A DNA stretch of 64,000 bases from Chitinophaga chungangae (GCF_017742215.1 NZ_JAGHKP010000004.1:1-64000); one strand, 5' to 3'; shown: positions 1-8,320, counted from the stretch's first letter. Translations and numbers: made by a program. The notes: generated from the letters alone by a model not told the origin.

Positions 1-2
1 AA

Positions 3-86
3 TACATCCGTTACTATAACAACGACCGAATAAAACTCAAATTAAAAGGCTTGAGCCCGGTACAATACCGAACTCAAGCCGCTTAA
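3..86 (+). CDS. IS3-family transposase (OrfB), C-terminal fragment
   Basis: The window opens inside this gene. Frame 3 reads YIRYYNNDRIKLKLKGLSPV and continues QYRTQAA before a TAA stop. The YYNN.R....L.G.SPV.YR pattern is the classic C-terminal end of the DDE integrase domain of IS3/IS150-type transposases. Only the last 27 residues are present, so the catalytic D,D,E residues lie outside the window. The stop codon is followed within 20 bases by a sequence matching an IS3 terminal inverted repeat, which supports the call. Whether the element is complete and active cannot be judged from here. Confidence 0.88.
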   Translation, partial: YIRYYNNDRIKLKLKGLSPVQYRTQAA

Positions 87-100
87 ACTTCATTATTTAA

Positions 101-127
101 TCCGTCCAAACTTTTGGGGGCAGTACA
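101..127 (+). mobile_element. Right terminal inverted repeat of IS3-family element
   Basis: The stretch contains GTCCAAACTTTTGGGGGCAG and ends in ...CAGTACA. Read on the other strand it begins TGTACTGCCCCCAAAAG, the usual start of IS3/IS150-group ends in Bacteroidota. It lies just after the transposase stop, as expected for the right end. The outer boundary should be at 127, so chromosomal sequence or a short target duplication starts at 128. Confidence 0.8.
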
Positions 128-256
128 GTTCAGGGCGGCTTTTTTTATGATATTTTATTCACGTAGCCTTCGCCTGTACGATCGGTATAGGTTGGGTATC
201 GGAGAGGTATAGGAGAGCGCTATCCTGAGAGTGTTAAAATAGTATAAGAACAGGTG

Positions 257-715
257 TCAGAACAACCGGATGTCCGGGATGATGGGCGTAACCTTCTCGA
301 CTTTGACGAGCTGGTTGAAATCCGGGAACAGCGGGTTGAGCAGGTAATTGTATTCCTGCTGCAGCACGGCGGAACGTACTTTTACGCCGATGTAACGGAG
401 GTCTTTCATCAGCGCGTCGCCTTCTTCTTTCAGTTTGATATTTTCCGCTTCCATCCAGTTTTCGGGGAGTTTGTCGTCGGGGAAATAGAGGATGGGCGCT
501 TTGTCGTTCACTTCGATCTCCATAATGAACATATCCGGGGGCATTTCCGATTCGTCTACATGCACGAGGGTTTCGAGCATGGCGAGCGAGCGGTTTTCGC
601 TGGCGTAAAGCACAAAAGTGCCGGGATTGTTCCAGCGGCCGCCGAATTTAAATGCGCCGGTGCCGGAGAGGTCGCGGGTTCTTTCTTCGTTTTGAACGAT
701 TCGGTAAATGAGCAT
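257..715 (-). CDS. RES-domain toxin (NAD+-degrading type)
   Basis: This 152-residue protein matches the RES family, named for conserved Arg, Glu and Ser. Candidates visible here are Arg27 in GGRWN, Glu48 in LAMLETLVH and Ser115 in VKVRSAVLQQEY. The family length is about 150 residues. Characterised members (MbcT, Res) destroy NAD+ by hydrolysis or phosphorolysis and stop growth; they act in the cytoplasm and are blocked by a partner antitoxin. The gene starts 3 bases after the stop of the upstream antitoxin gene, the usual antitoxin-first order. Activity on NAD+ is inferred from the family; the identity of the domain is quite secure. Confidence 0.9.
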   Translation of the reverse strand: MLIYRIVQNEERTRDLSGTGAFKFGGRWNNPGTFVLYASENRSLAMLETLVHVDESEMPPDMFIMEIEVNDKAPILYFPDDKLPENWMEAENIKLKEEGDALMKDLRYIGVKVRSAVLQQEYNYLLNPLFPDFNQLVKVEKVTPIIPDIRLF

Positions 716-718
716 AGA

Positions 719-1228
719 TCAGGAATAAACGCCTTCTTCCAAACGGCCCAGCACCTGGGTGACGAGTTTGATGCCCGTGGGAGTATTGAGCAGGTCGAAC
801 GGTTTCTGGTTGCTGAGGGCTTTATTTTCCTTGTTGAACCAGCGGGTGACCTTGCCCGCGTCCTGGAAAATGCCGAAAGCCATGGCATAGGTAGCAGCGA
901 TCTCGTACATGTGGCTGCTTACGTAGTCTTCCAGTTTCTCGTCCTCTTTTTTGCGGATGAGCGTTTTGTAAGACATGTTCAGCAAAGGCGCCATGAGCGT
1001 CATCGGTATGTCGAGGAATTGGGAGAAGTGGTCTACGGCGCTTTTGGGAATGCCTTCATGAAGAATCCGGAAAACGTCGATGGTGGAAGTGGGCGTTACT
1101 TTAATGAAACTGGCGGCGCCCAGCAGGTACCAGGTGAACTGGGACACGGAAAAGTTGCCCCTGGCGGTATAGGCCGAGGCCGGCGCAAGGGCGGCCAACG
1201 CTTCTTTTTTGTCGTGTCTCCTGATCAT
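719..1228 (-). CDS. Xre/ParS-type antitoxin (MbcA-like, DUF2384)
   Basis: This is the partner of the RES toxin that follows it by 3 bases. The reading frame is open to 1321, but I choose the ATG at 1228 (MIRRHDKKEALAALAPASAY) because a good Bacteroidota promoter lies between 1245 and 1275, downstream of any earlier start. The resulting protein has 169 residues. Its C-terminal half has the helical pattern of the toxin-binding antitoxin domain, including AATYAMAFGIFQDAGKVTRW and FDLLNTPTGIKLVTQVLGRL, typical of DUF2384. The N-terminal part should bind DNA and repress the operon. It probably neutralises the toxin by covering its NAD pocket, as in known RES-Xre complexes. Confidence 0.87.
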   Translation of the reverse strand: MIRRHDKKEALAALAPASAYTARGNFSVSQFTWYLLGAASFIKVTPTSTIDVFRILHEGIPKSAVDHFSQFLDIPMTLMAPLLNMSYKTLIRKKEDEKLEDYVSSHMYEIAATYAMAFGIFQDAGKVTRWFNKENKALSNQKPFDLLNTPTGIKLVTQVLGRLEEGVYS

Positions 1229-1231
1229 TAT

Positions 1232-1245
1232 GGGTAATTTTACCC
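1232..1245 (-). promoter_or_regulatory. Inverted repeat operator for the toxin-antitoxin operon
   Basis: GGGTAATTTTACCC has 6-base arms GGGTAA/TTACCC around a 2-base centre. It lies between the -7 box and the antitoxin start codon, where a bound repressor would block transcription. I infer that the antitoxin binds here. Confidence 0.55.
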
Positions 1246-1275
1246 AAAGATACAGATAATTTGTCCGTTTTTCAA
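1245..1275 (-). promoter_or_regulatory. Promoter of RES-Xre operon
   Basis: On the minus strand the -33 TTG (1273-1275) and the -7 box TATCTTTG (1245-1252) are separated by 20 bases. This fits the Bacteroidota consensus TTG-N19/20-TAnnTTTG. It places transcription start just before the ATG at 1228 and argues against the longer upstream start. Confidence 0.7.
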
Positions 1276-1443
1276 AATCATCCGCTTTTTTCATTCCTGT
1301 TGATAACCAGTCGAATGACATTCGCGGCGCGTTAAATTACATCCGATTAACATATCAATTACAAGATATGTATCCATATTGCTGTAATATTGCGGGGTGA
1401 ATACGCTTATAAACGTGCTGATTGGTAGATTTAATATATACGC

Positions 1444-1953
1444 ATGTTCTTAAAGAAAAAAAACCTGCTCGTGAGCGGCCTGCTGTTTACCACTATAGCC
1501 GCCTCCGCGCAGAAAGCCCCCAAAAATTACATCAAAAAGTACTCACCCGTTGCGGTTAACCTTATGAAAGAGACCGGCGTGCCCGCCAGCGTGATACTGG
1601 GCATCGCCATGCTGGAATCCGGCAACGGCACCAGCAAAAACGCCAAACTCCTGAAAAATCACTTCGGGATCGTAGGCAAAAACAACCTCGCCAAACGTGG
1701 CGAAACCTACCGCAGCGTATACCGCGAATTCGAAACGGATTCCGCTTCGTACCGTTCCTTTGTGAAGATCGTGCTGAAAAGAAAATGGTACCCGGCCATG
1801 AAAGGAAGCACCGATTATAACGCCTGGCTCGAGAAACTGATCCAATCCAATTATTCCTCCGCAGGCAACGTCTGGATCACCCGCGTACGGTCTATGATCA
1901 AAAAATATAAATTATATGAGCTGGATGGTGAATTAAATCTGGCAAAACGATAG
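1444..1953 (+). CDS. Exported glucosaminidase (peptidoglycan hydrolase)
   Basis: The 169-residue protein begins with a signal peptide (MFLKKKNLLVSGLLFTTIAA, cleavage near SAQ). The mature part is a compact mannosyl-glycoprotein endo-beta-N-acetylglucosaminidase domain of the FlgJ type. The motif ILGIAMLESGNGTSK carries the probable catalytic Glu58, and YRSFVKIVLKRKWYPAM and NYSSAGNVWITRVRSMIKKY match the end of the domain. It should cleave the glycan backbone of peptidoglycan in the periplasm. No LysM or SH3 binding domain is present, so it is a minimal enzyme. It is transcribed alone; the next gene starts 58 bases later with its own possible promoter. Confidence 0.85.
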   Translation: MFLKKKNLLVSGLLFTTIAASAQKAPKNYIKKYSPVAVNLMKETGVPASVILGIAMLESGNGTSKNAKLLKNHFGIVGKNNLAKRGETYRSVYREFETDSASYRSFVKIVLKRKWYPAMKGSTDYNAWLEKLIQSNYSSAGNVWITRVRSMIKKYKLYELDGELNLAKR

Positions 1954-1958
1954 ATTTG
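1951..1958 (+). promoter_or_regulatory. Possible -7 box upstream of SGNH/MBOAT operon
   Basis: TAGATTTG matches TAnnTTTG and lies about 53 bases before the ATG at 2012. No convincing TTG is seen at the matching -33 position, so the call is tentative. Confidence 0.35.
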
Positions 1959-2011
1959 TACCGGGTAATGCGGGGGTATAACCGGGCCGGGTATACGATC
2001 CTGCTACCAAT

Positions 2012-3382
2012 ATGCCGACTATGCCATCCGGAAACAAACATCCCTATCCATTTAAGATAGTGCTGGGCACCCTGCTCAGCCTTGCCGCGATCTCACTCGT
2101 CAATAACACCGTTTCTTTCGGCGGCTATACGCTCCGCCCGCTGGACATCCTGGCCGATTTTCGTACAGGCGCGCCGGTTGAAGACAGTGCCCTCGTTGCC
2201 GAAGCGGCCCTGGCAGATTCGCTGAAAGCGGATTCGCTCGCGGCGCCTATCCATAAAGACTTTGCGACCTACACCGGCATTCTCGACTACGGCTTCAACG
2301 CCGGGAACGAGGGCGCCGGCATGCAACATTTCATGCACGCGCTGAAGGAACTGAAAACCGGCCGGCGGAAAAAAGTACGCATCGCGTATTTCGGCGATTC
2401 CATGATAGAAGGCGACCTCATCACCGCCGACCTGCGGGACAGCCTGCAGGCCTACTTCGGCGGCGAAGGCGTGGGTTTTGTGCCCGCCACTTCCGTGGTA
2501 TCGGGCTTCCGCACCACCATCACCCACAGCTTTTCTCCCAACTGGACCGATTATCATTTCCGGAACAACCCGCCCGCCGGTACCGAGCTGGGCCCTTCCG
2601 GCCACGCTTTTGTGCCCGCGCCCGAAAGCTGGGTAAGGTACCAGCCCGTAAAACATCACCGGCTGGACCAGTTCGAGGAAGTGAGCCTGCTGTACGGCAA
2701 AGGCCGGCGCAACATTATCGTGAACAATAAAACGCTGGAACTGAAAGGCAAAGGCAAGATCAACGCCTATTCGTTCATGAGCGATTCCACCCAAAGGTCC
2801 CTCACCCTCAAATTCCTCAACGAAAACCCCGCCCTCTTTTACGGCGTATGTTTCGAAAGCCCCAGCGGCATTTTCCTCGACAACTATTCTTTCCGCGGCA
2901 TCAGCGGCATAGAGCTCGGCAAACTAAGCCGCACCATGTGGGACGAGCTGCAGGATGTGCGCCCGTACGACCTCATCGTGCTGCATTACGGCGCCAACGT
3001 GCTGTTCTGGCCCGAAAACACCAAGTTCGACTGGTACGAAAAACCGATGGTGAAAGTGGTGGATTCGCTGCGCAGGTATTTCCCCCAAACGTCTTTCCTG
3101 ATCGTGGGCACGGCAGACAAAGCCTACAAAAAGAAAGGCAAATACGTAACCGCGCCCGGCGTAAAAGCGCTGATGAAAGTGCAGCATAAATTTGCCGAAA
3201 GCCGCAGCATCGCTTACTGGAACCTGTTTTCGGCCATGGGCGGCGAAGGCGCCATGACGCGCTGGGTAGACACGGCGATGGCCAACAGGGATTACACGCA
3301 TTTTAATTTCCGCGGGGCTTCCAAAGTAGGCGCCCTCTTATATAAAGCGATTATGGATGAATATCAGCAGGCGGACATGTAA
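2012..3382 (+). CDS. SGNH/GDSL-fold membrane-anchored protein
   Basis: This 456-residue protein has an N-terminal hydrophobic anchor (about residues 15-35) and a periplasmic SGNH-hydrolase fold. Block I is seen as IAYFGDSMIEGD, with the nucleophile Ser in GDS. A later conserved block is LIVLHYGANVLFW, where Gly and Asn should form the oxyanion hole. The catalytic His with its Asp-like partner is in ANRDYTHFNFRGASKVG. It heads a three-gene operon with another SGNH protein and an MBOAT acyltransferase. In such operons the MBOAT passes an acyl group across the membrane and the SGNH protein transfers or removes it, usually acetyl on a surface polysaccharide or peptidoglycan. The exact substrate is unknown. 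Confidence 0.75.
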   Translation: MPTMPSGNKHPYPFKIVLGTLLSLAAISLVNNTVSFGGYTLRPLDILADFRTGAPVEDSALVAEAALADSLKADSLAAPIHKDFATYTGILDYGFNAGNEGAGMQHFMHALKELKTGRRKKVRIAYFGDSMIEGDLITADLRDSLQAYFGGEGVGFVPATSVVSGFRTTITHSFSPNWTDYHFRNNPPAGTELGPSGHAFVPAPESWVRYQPVKHHRLDQFEEVSLLYGKGRRNIIVNNKTLELKGKGKINAYSFMSDSTQRSLTLKFLNENPALFYGVCFESPSGIFLDNYSFRGISGIELGKLSRTMWDELQDVRPYDLIVLHYGANVLFWPENTKFDWYEKPMVKVVDSLRRYFPQTSFLIVGTADKAYKKKGKYVTAPGVKALMKVQHKFAESRSIAYWNLFSAMGGEGAMTRWVDTAMANRDYTHFNFRGASKVGALLYKAIMDEYQQADM

Positions 3383-4538
3383 ACGCCTCATACTGGTTTG
3401 GTTTTTCATGGGCAGTTGCGCGGCGTTCGCGCAGCGCAAACATCTGTACAACGACACGAGCCTGTACCCGGTGTATGCCCTGATGCGGCAAACCGGCGAC
3501 ACGGTGATATCCATCCTGCATGTGGGCGATTCGCATGTGCAGGCCGGCTTTTTCCCGGATGCGGTAAAAAACAGGCTGCAGGAAAAATTCGGCGACGCAG
3601 GCCCCGGCTGGGTGTTCCCCTACAACCTGGCCGGCACCAACGGTCCGAACGGCTACCGCTGGAGCAGCAATGTGCGCTGGAACGAAGAACGCATGGTGCA
3701 GCGGAACATCAGCCAGTGGACCGGCCCCGGCGGCATTTCGATCGGAAGGCCCGAAGGCCCGGCGCAGCTGAACTTTACGGGGCAGCCAGTGAAAAAAATG
3801 ACATACTGGTTCGAAGGAAAAGCGATGCTGCCTGAAGATAAAAGCAGCAGCGTGTTTGAAGACGAACTGGAAAAAGATCTCCGCGTGGCGGAATTGAACG
3901 GAGATTCTGCGCGAAACGTGGCGAAGGCGAACTTTTCTTTCATCGGGCGTTTTTACGGTGCGGTGGCGGAGAACGGCGAGCCGGGAATACTGTATCATGC
4001 CATCGGCATCAACGGCGCGCAGTTCTCGCATTACAATCAATTCGGCGGGCGTACTGCCGTTTCGCAGATGGAACTGCTGAAACCCGCGCTGGTGATCGTT
4101 TCGCTGGGCACGAACGAAGCGTTCGGGGGAGTGGCTGCCGCGCAGCTGCGGCTGGAGATCGAAAAGATGACCGGCGAAATGAAAAAGATCAACCCGGAAG
4201 TACGTTTCCTGTTCACCACCCCACCTTCGGGGATGATGAAAAAGCGGCAGGTGCCATATAAAAAGAAAGGCAAAAAACGTACATACTACCGCGTTAGTTA
4301 CACGAAAGTGCCCCAGGCCACCACCCTCCGCGACGCAATGATCACGCTGTGCAACGAAAACGGCTGGGCTTACTGGGACCTTTTCGGCGCTATGAAGGCA
4401 GATGCGCGTTTTGCCCGTGCCTGGAGCGGCGACCGCGTGCATTTTAACGCCTACGGTTACGGCCTGCAGGGCCAGCTGCTCGCCGAAGCCGTGCTGGCCT
4501 CTTACGAACAATGGAACCAAACAAACGTCAAACCATAA
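3357..4538 (+). CDS. Secreted SGNH/GDSL-fold esterase or acyltransferase
   Basis: The gene overlaps the previous one by 26 bases, so the two are translationally linked. The 393-residue product starts with a signal peptide (hydrophobic core LILVWFFMGSCAAFAQ). Catalytic blocks of the SGNH fold are ISILHVGDSHVQAGF (nucleophile Ser), LVIVSLGTNEAFGG (Gly and Asn) and SGDRVHFNAYGYGLQG (Asp-x-x-His). It is a paralog-like partner of the preceding protein, and the MBOAT gene follows 3 bases later. A role as the periplasmic transferase or editing esterase of a polysaccharide O-acylation system is inferred from this order. Confidence 0.78.
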   Translation: MNISRRTCKRLILVWFFMGSCAAFAQRKHLYNDTSLYPVYALMRQTGDTVISILHVGDSHVQAGFFPDAVKNRLQEKFGDAGPGWVFPYNLAGTNGPNGYRWSSNVRWNEERMVQRNISQWTGPGGISIGRPEGPAQLNFTGQPVKKMTYWFEGKAMLPEDKSSSVFEDELEKDLRVAELNGDSARNVAKANFSFIGRFYGAVAENGEPGILYHAIGINGAQFSHYNQFGGRTAVSQMELLKPALVIVSLGTNEAFGGVAAAQLRLEIEKMTGEMKKINPEVRFLFTTPPSGMMKKRQVPYKKKGKKRTYYRVSYTKVPQATTLRDAMITLCNENGWAYWDLFGAMKADARFARAWSGDRVHFNAYGYGLQGQLLAEAVLASYEQWNQTNVKP

Positions 4539-4541
4539 TCC

Positions 4542-6026
4542 ATGTCTTTTGAAAACCTGACATCGCTGTTGCTTTACAACAGGGAGGAATTACCCCTCTT
4601 CAACAGCGCGTTTTTCCTGTATTTTTTCACGGCTTTCCTGTTTTGTTACCAGCTGGCGAGAAAGAACGAAAGGGCCAGGGTATGGGTGTTCACGCTGTTT
4701 TCGCTTTATTTTTTCTACAAAGCCTGCAACGAATACGTGCTGCTGGTGATCCTTTCCGCCGTCGTGGACTTTTACATCAGTAACCGCATCCATACCGAAG
4801 AAAGGAACACCGTGCGCAAACGCCTGCTGTGGTTCAGCGTGGCGATCAACGTGGGCATGCTGTGTTATTTCAAATACACCAACTTCTTCATACAGGTCAT
4901 AAACGATGTAACGGCGGGAAATATCAGTCCGCTGAACCTGGTGCTGCCCATCGGCATTTCGTTTTACACCTTCGAAAATCTCAGTTACACCGTAGACGTA
5001 TACCGGCGGGAGATCAAGCCGGTGGACAAATTCATGGATTATCTCTTTTTCCTTTCCTTCTTTCCGAAACTGATGATGGGCCCCATTGTAAGGGCTGCGG
5101 ACTTTATCCCGCAGATCAGGAAACCGTATGTGCTGGAGATGGAAGACGTGGGGAAAGGGATGTTCCTGATCATCAGCGGGCTGTTCAAAAAAGTAGTGCT
5201 TAGCGATTTTATCAACCAGAATTTCGTGCAGTACATTTTCGACGACCCGGGCCGGTATTCCGGCATCGAGTGCCTGTTTGGCGTGTATGCCTATGCGCTG
5301 GTGATTTACTGCGATTTTTCCGGTTATTCCGATATGGCCATCGGCATTGCCCGCTGGCTGGGCTTCAGGCTGCCGGCGAACTTCGATAAGCCTTACCGGA
5401 GCAGCTCCATCACCGAATTCTGGCGCCGCTGGCATATTTCTTTATCCTCGTGGCTGAAAGATTACATCTACATCCCGCTGGGCGGCAACCGCAAAGGCAC
5501 GCTCAGGCAGTATGTGAACCTGATGCTGACAATGCTGATCGGCGGTTTCTGGCACGGGGCCAGCTGGAATTTCATATGTTGGGGCGGCGTTCACGGCGGC
5601 GCTTTGGGGATAGACAAATTGTGGGTCCAATGGCAGAAAACCCGCGGCTGGATGCGGGAAACCCCGTTGCGGGCGCGCCTCTGGAAGGCGGGGGGCGTGC
5701 TGTTTACCTTCCACCTGGTGTGTTTCTGCTGGATATTTTTCAGGATGGAACATTTCAGCGGCGCATGGACGCTGCTGGGGCAGATCACCGGCGAATTCCG
5801 GGGACATCTGCTGCCACAGCTGTTAAGCGCCTATCCGCAGGTGTTTATTCTGATGGCGGCGGGTTATTTCCTGCATTTTTTGCCGCCGGTGGCGGAAAAG
5901 AAACTGGAACTGGGGCTGCAGCGGATGCCCGTTTGGGCCTCGGTGGCGGTGATGGTGACGTTCATCTGGTTCCTGAACGAGGTGAAAACGCTGGAGCCGA
6001 TGATCCCGATTTATTTGCAGTTTTAG
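4542..6026 (+). CDS. MBOAT-family O-acyltransferase (AlgI-like)
   Basis: This is a 494-residue integral membrane protein with about ten hydrophobic segments and the MBOAT signatures: EFWRRWHISLSSWLKDYIYI, then PLGGNRKG, and the invariant His in IGGFWHGASWNF. Length and motifs match AlgI/PatA-type proteins (about 470-520 residues). Such enzymes take an acetyl group from a cytoplasmic donor and deliver it to a periplasmic partner that O-acetylates a polysaccharide or peptidoglycan. The two SGNH proteins immediately upstream are the likely partners. The gene begins 3 bases after their stop and is the last of the operon. Confidence 0.9.
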   Translation: MSFENLTSLLLYNREELPLFNSAFFLYFFTAFLFCYQLARKNERARVWVFTLFSLYFFYKACNEYVLLVILSAVVDFYISNRIHTEERNTVRKRLLWFSVAINVGMLCYFKYTNFFIQVINDVTAGNISPLNLVLPIGISFYTFENLSYTVDVYRREIKPVDKFMDYLFFLSFFPKLMMGPIVRAADFIPQIRKPYVLEMEDVGKGMFLIISGLFKKVVLSDFINQNFVQYIFDDPGRYSGIECLFGVYAYALVIYCDFSGYSDMAIGIARWLGFRLPANFDKPYRSSSITEFWRRWHISLSSWLKDYIYIPLGGNRKGTLRQYVNLMLTMLIGGFWHGASWNFICWGGVHGGALGIDKLWVQWQKTRGWMRETPLRARLWKAGGVLFTFHLVCFCWIFFRMEHFSGAWTLLGQITGEFRGHLLPQLLSAYPQVFILMAAGYFLHFLPPVAEKKLELGLQRMPVWASVAVMVTFIWFLNEVKTLEPMIPIYLQF

Positions 6027-6110
6027 GCCTTTTCATAGTGAGCGCATTTAAAATCTGAAGTGTATGCTGTTTTTTTTACATGCGTATGCTCAAACCTGAT
6101 AATAAGTGAG

Positions 6111-6118
6111 TACCTTTG
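6111..6118 (+). promoter_or_regulatory. -7 box of fabF
   Basis: TACCTTTG matches TAnnTTTG exactly and lies 31 bases before the ATG at 6150. A clear -33 TTG is not visible. The position rules out the longer frame that opens at 6060. Confidence 0.5.
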
Positions 6119-6149
6119 CGACCTAACTTTTGTCTTTAAAGTAAAACTT

Positions 6150-7412
6150 ATGCGTACTGTTACACTGAGGAGAGTAGTGATAACCGGAATGGGAGCTATC
6201 ACACCGATCGGTAATGATGTGAACACGTTCTGGAATAACCTGAAAGCCGGAATGAGCGGTGCGGGCCCGATAACGAAGTTCGACACCACTGAATTCAAAA
6301 CGAAATTCGCCTGTGAACTGAAGGGGCTTGATATAGAAGCGTTTATTGAAAAAAAGGAAGCCCGCAAAATGGACACCTTTACGCAATACGCGATGGTGGT
6401 GGCACAGGAAGCGATCCAGCACTGCGGTGTGGACCTGGAAAAGACCGACCGCAGCAAATTCGGTGTGATCTGGGCGTCTGGCAACGGCGGTATGCAAACC
6501 TTCGAAGACCAGATCGTGGAGTTCACACAGGCCAACTTTGTGCCGAAGTTCAGCCCGTTCTTCATCCCGAGGCTCATCTCAGACATCGCGGCCGGTCAGA
6601 TCGCCATTAAATATGGCCTGATGGGCATCAACTATTGCACGGTTTCTGCCTGCGCCTCTTCCAACAGCGCGCTGGTAGATGCTTTCAACTACATCCGCCT
6701 CGGCAAGGCCAATATGATCATTGCCGGCGGTTCCGAAGGCCCGATCACCCGTGCGGGCATTGCCGGTTTTAACGCCCTCAAGGCGCTTTCCACCCGCAAC
6801 GACGATGCGGCGCATGCATCCCGCCCCTTCGATAAAGACCGCGACGGTTTTGTAATGGGCGAGGGCGCAGGCGCAGTGATCCTTGAAGATTACGATCATG
6901 CCATTGCCCGCGGGGCCACTATCTACGGAGAGATGGTCGGCGGTGCCATGAGCTGCGACGCATATCACCTTACCGCAACGCACCCTGAAGGCGTGGGCGC
7001 GCAGCTGGGCATGAAGGAAGCGCTGGCGGATGCCGGCCTTTCCCTCACCGATGTGGACTACATCAACGCGCATGCTACTTCTACGCCGCTGGGCGACATC
7101 AGCGAACTGAAAGCGATCAAGTCGCTGTTCGGCGAGCATGCATCCAAACTGAACATCAGTGCAACGAAATCGATGACCGGTCACCTGCTGGGCGCTGCCG
7201 GCGCGATTGAAGCGATCGCCTGTATCAAGGCGGTGCAGGAAGATATCGTTCCGCCGACCATCAACACGACCGCGCTGGGCGAAGACATTCCCGAAGGGCT
7301 GAACCTTACGCTGGGCCAGGCTCAGAAGCGTACGGTGAATGTAGCGCTGAGCAATACCTTCGGTTTCGGCGGTCACAATGCGATCGCAGCATTTGCGAAA
7401 TTCAATGGATAA
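6150..7412 (+). CDS. fabF: 3-oxoacyl-[acyl-carrier-protein] synthase II
   Basis: This is a KAS II condensing enzyme that extends acyl-ACP chains in fatty acid synthesis in the cytoplasm. From the ATG at 6150 (MRTVTLRRVVITGMGAITPI) the protein has 420 residues, normal for FabF. The catalytic triad is present: Cys168 in TVSACASSNSAL, His308 in NAHATSTPLGD and His345 in SMTGHLLGAAG. The C-terminal NTFGFGGHNA is also typical. The frame is open 90 bases further upstream, but a -7 promoter box lies there. The gene is monocistronic, with a hairpin terminator just behind it. No acpP or other fab gene is adjacent. Confidence 0.95.
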   Translation: MRTVTLRRVVITGMGAITPIGNDVNTFWNNLKAGMSGAGPITKFDTTEFKTKFACELKGLDIEAFIEKKEARKMDTFTQYAMVVAQEAIQHCGVDLEKTDRSKFGVIWASGNGGMQTFEDQIVEFTQANFVPKFSPFFIPRLISDIAAGQIAIKYGLMGINYCTVSACASSNSALVDAFNYIRLGKANMIIAGGSEGPITRAGIAGFNALKALSTRNDDAAHASRPFDKDRDGFVMGEGAGAVILEDYDHAIARGATIYGEMVGGAMSCDAYHLTATHPEGVGAQLGMKEALADAGLSLTDVDYINAHATSTPLGDISELKAIKSLFGEHASKLNISATKSMTGHLLGAAGAIEAIACIKAVQEDIVPPTINTTALGEDIPEGLNLTLGQAQKRTVNVALSNTFGFGGHNAIAAFAKFNG

Positions 7413-7436
7413 AAACAACGAACGTAATATTCTTTC

Positions 7437-7475
7437 AAGGGGTGGGAATAACAACTTCCACCCCTTTATATTTTT
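7437..7475 (+). terminator. Rho-independent terminator after fabF
   Basis: A 9-bp stem AAGGGGTGG / CCACCCCTT with a loop of about 11 bases is followed by TATATTTTT. It lies 25 bases after the fabF stop. Confidence 0.7.
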
Positions 7476-8021
7476 ACATATTATCAAATCAAATATCCCG
7501 GTTTTTGCCGCCGGTGAATAAAAACATTCGTTAATTTTACGACCGTTAACCTTAATATTAAAATGATGTTTTGATTTGTTTGTTAGTGTACCCGCGTACT
7601 CGCCGTTTTATTCAGCACCGATTTGCAGATGTTTGTGAATGCCTTACCTGGCAAGCGTTTTCGCGCATGTTCACGGATGTTTTGTGATGTTTTTATCAGC
7701 AGGATGCGATGTTTTTTCCGGTTGTTATGTTTTTGCCGGCGCATGTATTGTAGCGGCATTGAAAGATCCGGCGGAAGAAATTCCGCGGGGGCAATGCTGT
7801 GAGAAATGTTGATGGTGGCAGGATGTTGCAACAGGAGAAATTATGCCGTGCTGCATGATGATTGCCGCAGTAAAATGCAAAAATCCTTTACATGCATGTC
7901 TGTAAAGTGTTGAAATGAACGGCCCGTACGCATCACCCGGATGTACGATGAACTACTTGTTAACCCGGCTCCCGGAGAGCCCTTAGTCCATTTTTTAATC
8001 TTTTAAATCACACGTGAAAAA
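7476..8021. other. Gene-free stretch between fabF and small lipoprotein
   Basis: About 550 bases with no convincing coding frame. The only open frame (minus strand, 7583-7831) has a composition unlike a protein and no ribosome site. The sequence is rich in short runs resembling GATGTTTT between 7560 and 7720, with no clear period. The last 100 bases should hold the promoter and leader of the lipoprotein gene. No terminator, tRNA or strong hairpin was recognised apart from the fabF terminator before it. Confidence 0.5.
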
Positions 8022-8276
8022 ATGAAACAGTTGAAAAAAAGTTTCGGGCTGGTGGCAGCCGCTTTTGTAATGTTAACCGTATCCTGTCAAACCCAGCATG
8101 AACTCGTAAAACCCATTCAGTACAATTTCCTGGAAGACCTCGACCCGGATTCCGTACTGATGCTTTGCCCGCCGCCGTTTACCGGTCAGTTGAGCAACGG
8201 CGTCTGGAACGGCAACCTGATCCGGTACGAACAGTACGCCGCGCCTCAACAGGCGTTGCGGAAAAGCGACAGGTAG
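8022..8276 (+). CDS. Small lipoprotein of unknown function
   Basis: This 84-residue protein has a clear lipoprotein signal: basic start MKQLKKSFG, hydrophobic core, and lipobox LTVSC with Cys22 as the lipidated residue. The mature part is only about 60 residues, acidic at first (NFLEDLDPDSVLM) and with a CPPPF segment; the second Cys could form a disulfide. I recognise no family. It is transcribed alone after a long leader and is followed 13 bases after the stop by a strong inverted repeat. The signal peptide and the hairpin support it as a real gene. Confidence 0.6.
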   Translation: MKQLKKSFGLVAAAFVMLTVSCQTQHELVKPIQYNFLEDLDPDSVLMLCPPPFTGQLSNGVWNGNLIRYEQYAAPQQALRKSDR

Positions 8277-8289
8277 TATTTTCTAAAAA

Positions 8290-8320
8290 CAGGAACGGGA
8301 GAGTGATCCTCCCGTTCCTG
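8290..8320 (+). terminator. Hairpin after small lipoprotein gene
   Basis: Perfect 11-bp stem CAGGAACGGGA / TCCCGTTCCTG with a 9-base loop. On the plus strand no T-run follows, whereas the minus-strand reading has one (TTTTT). It probably ends or stabilises the short transcript before it. Confidence 0.55.

Noticed and set aside
254..1237. 327-residue plus-strand frame opposite the toxin-antitoxin genes
   Set aside because: Its residues (many Phe, Val, Gly, Asp runs) are those of an antisense shadow; the minus strand has recognisable RES and antitoxin domains and a promoter.
7583..7831. 82-residue minus-strand frame in the gap after fabF
   Set aside because: No ribosome site, no family, and composition unlike neighbouring proteins.
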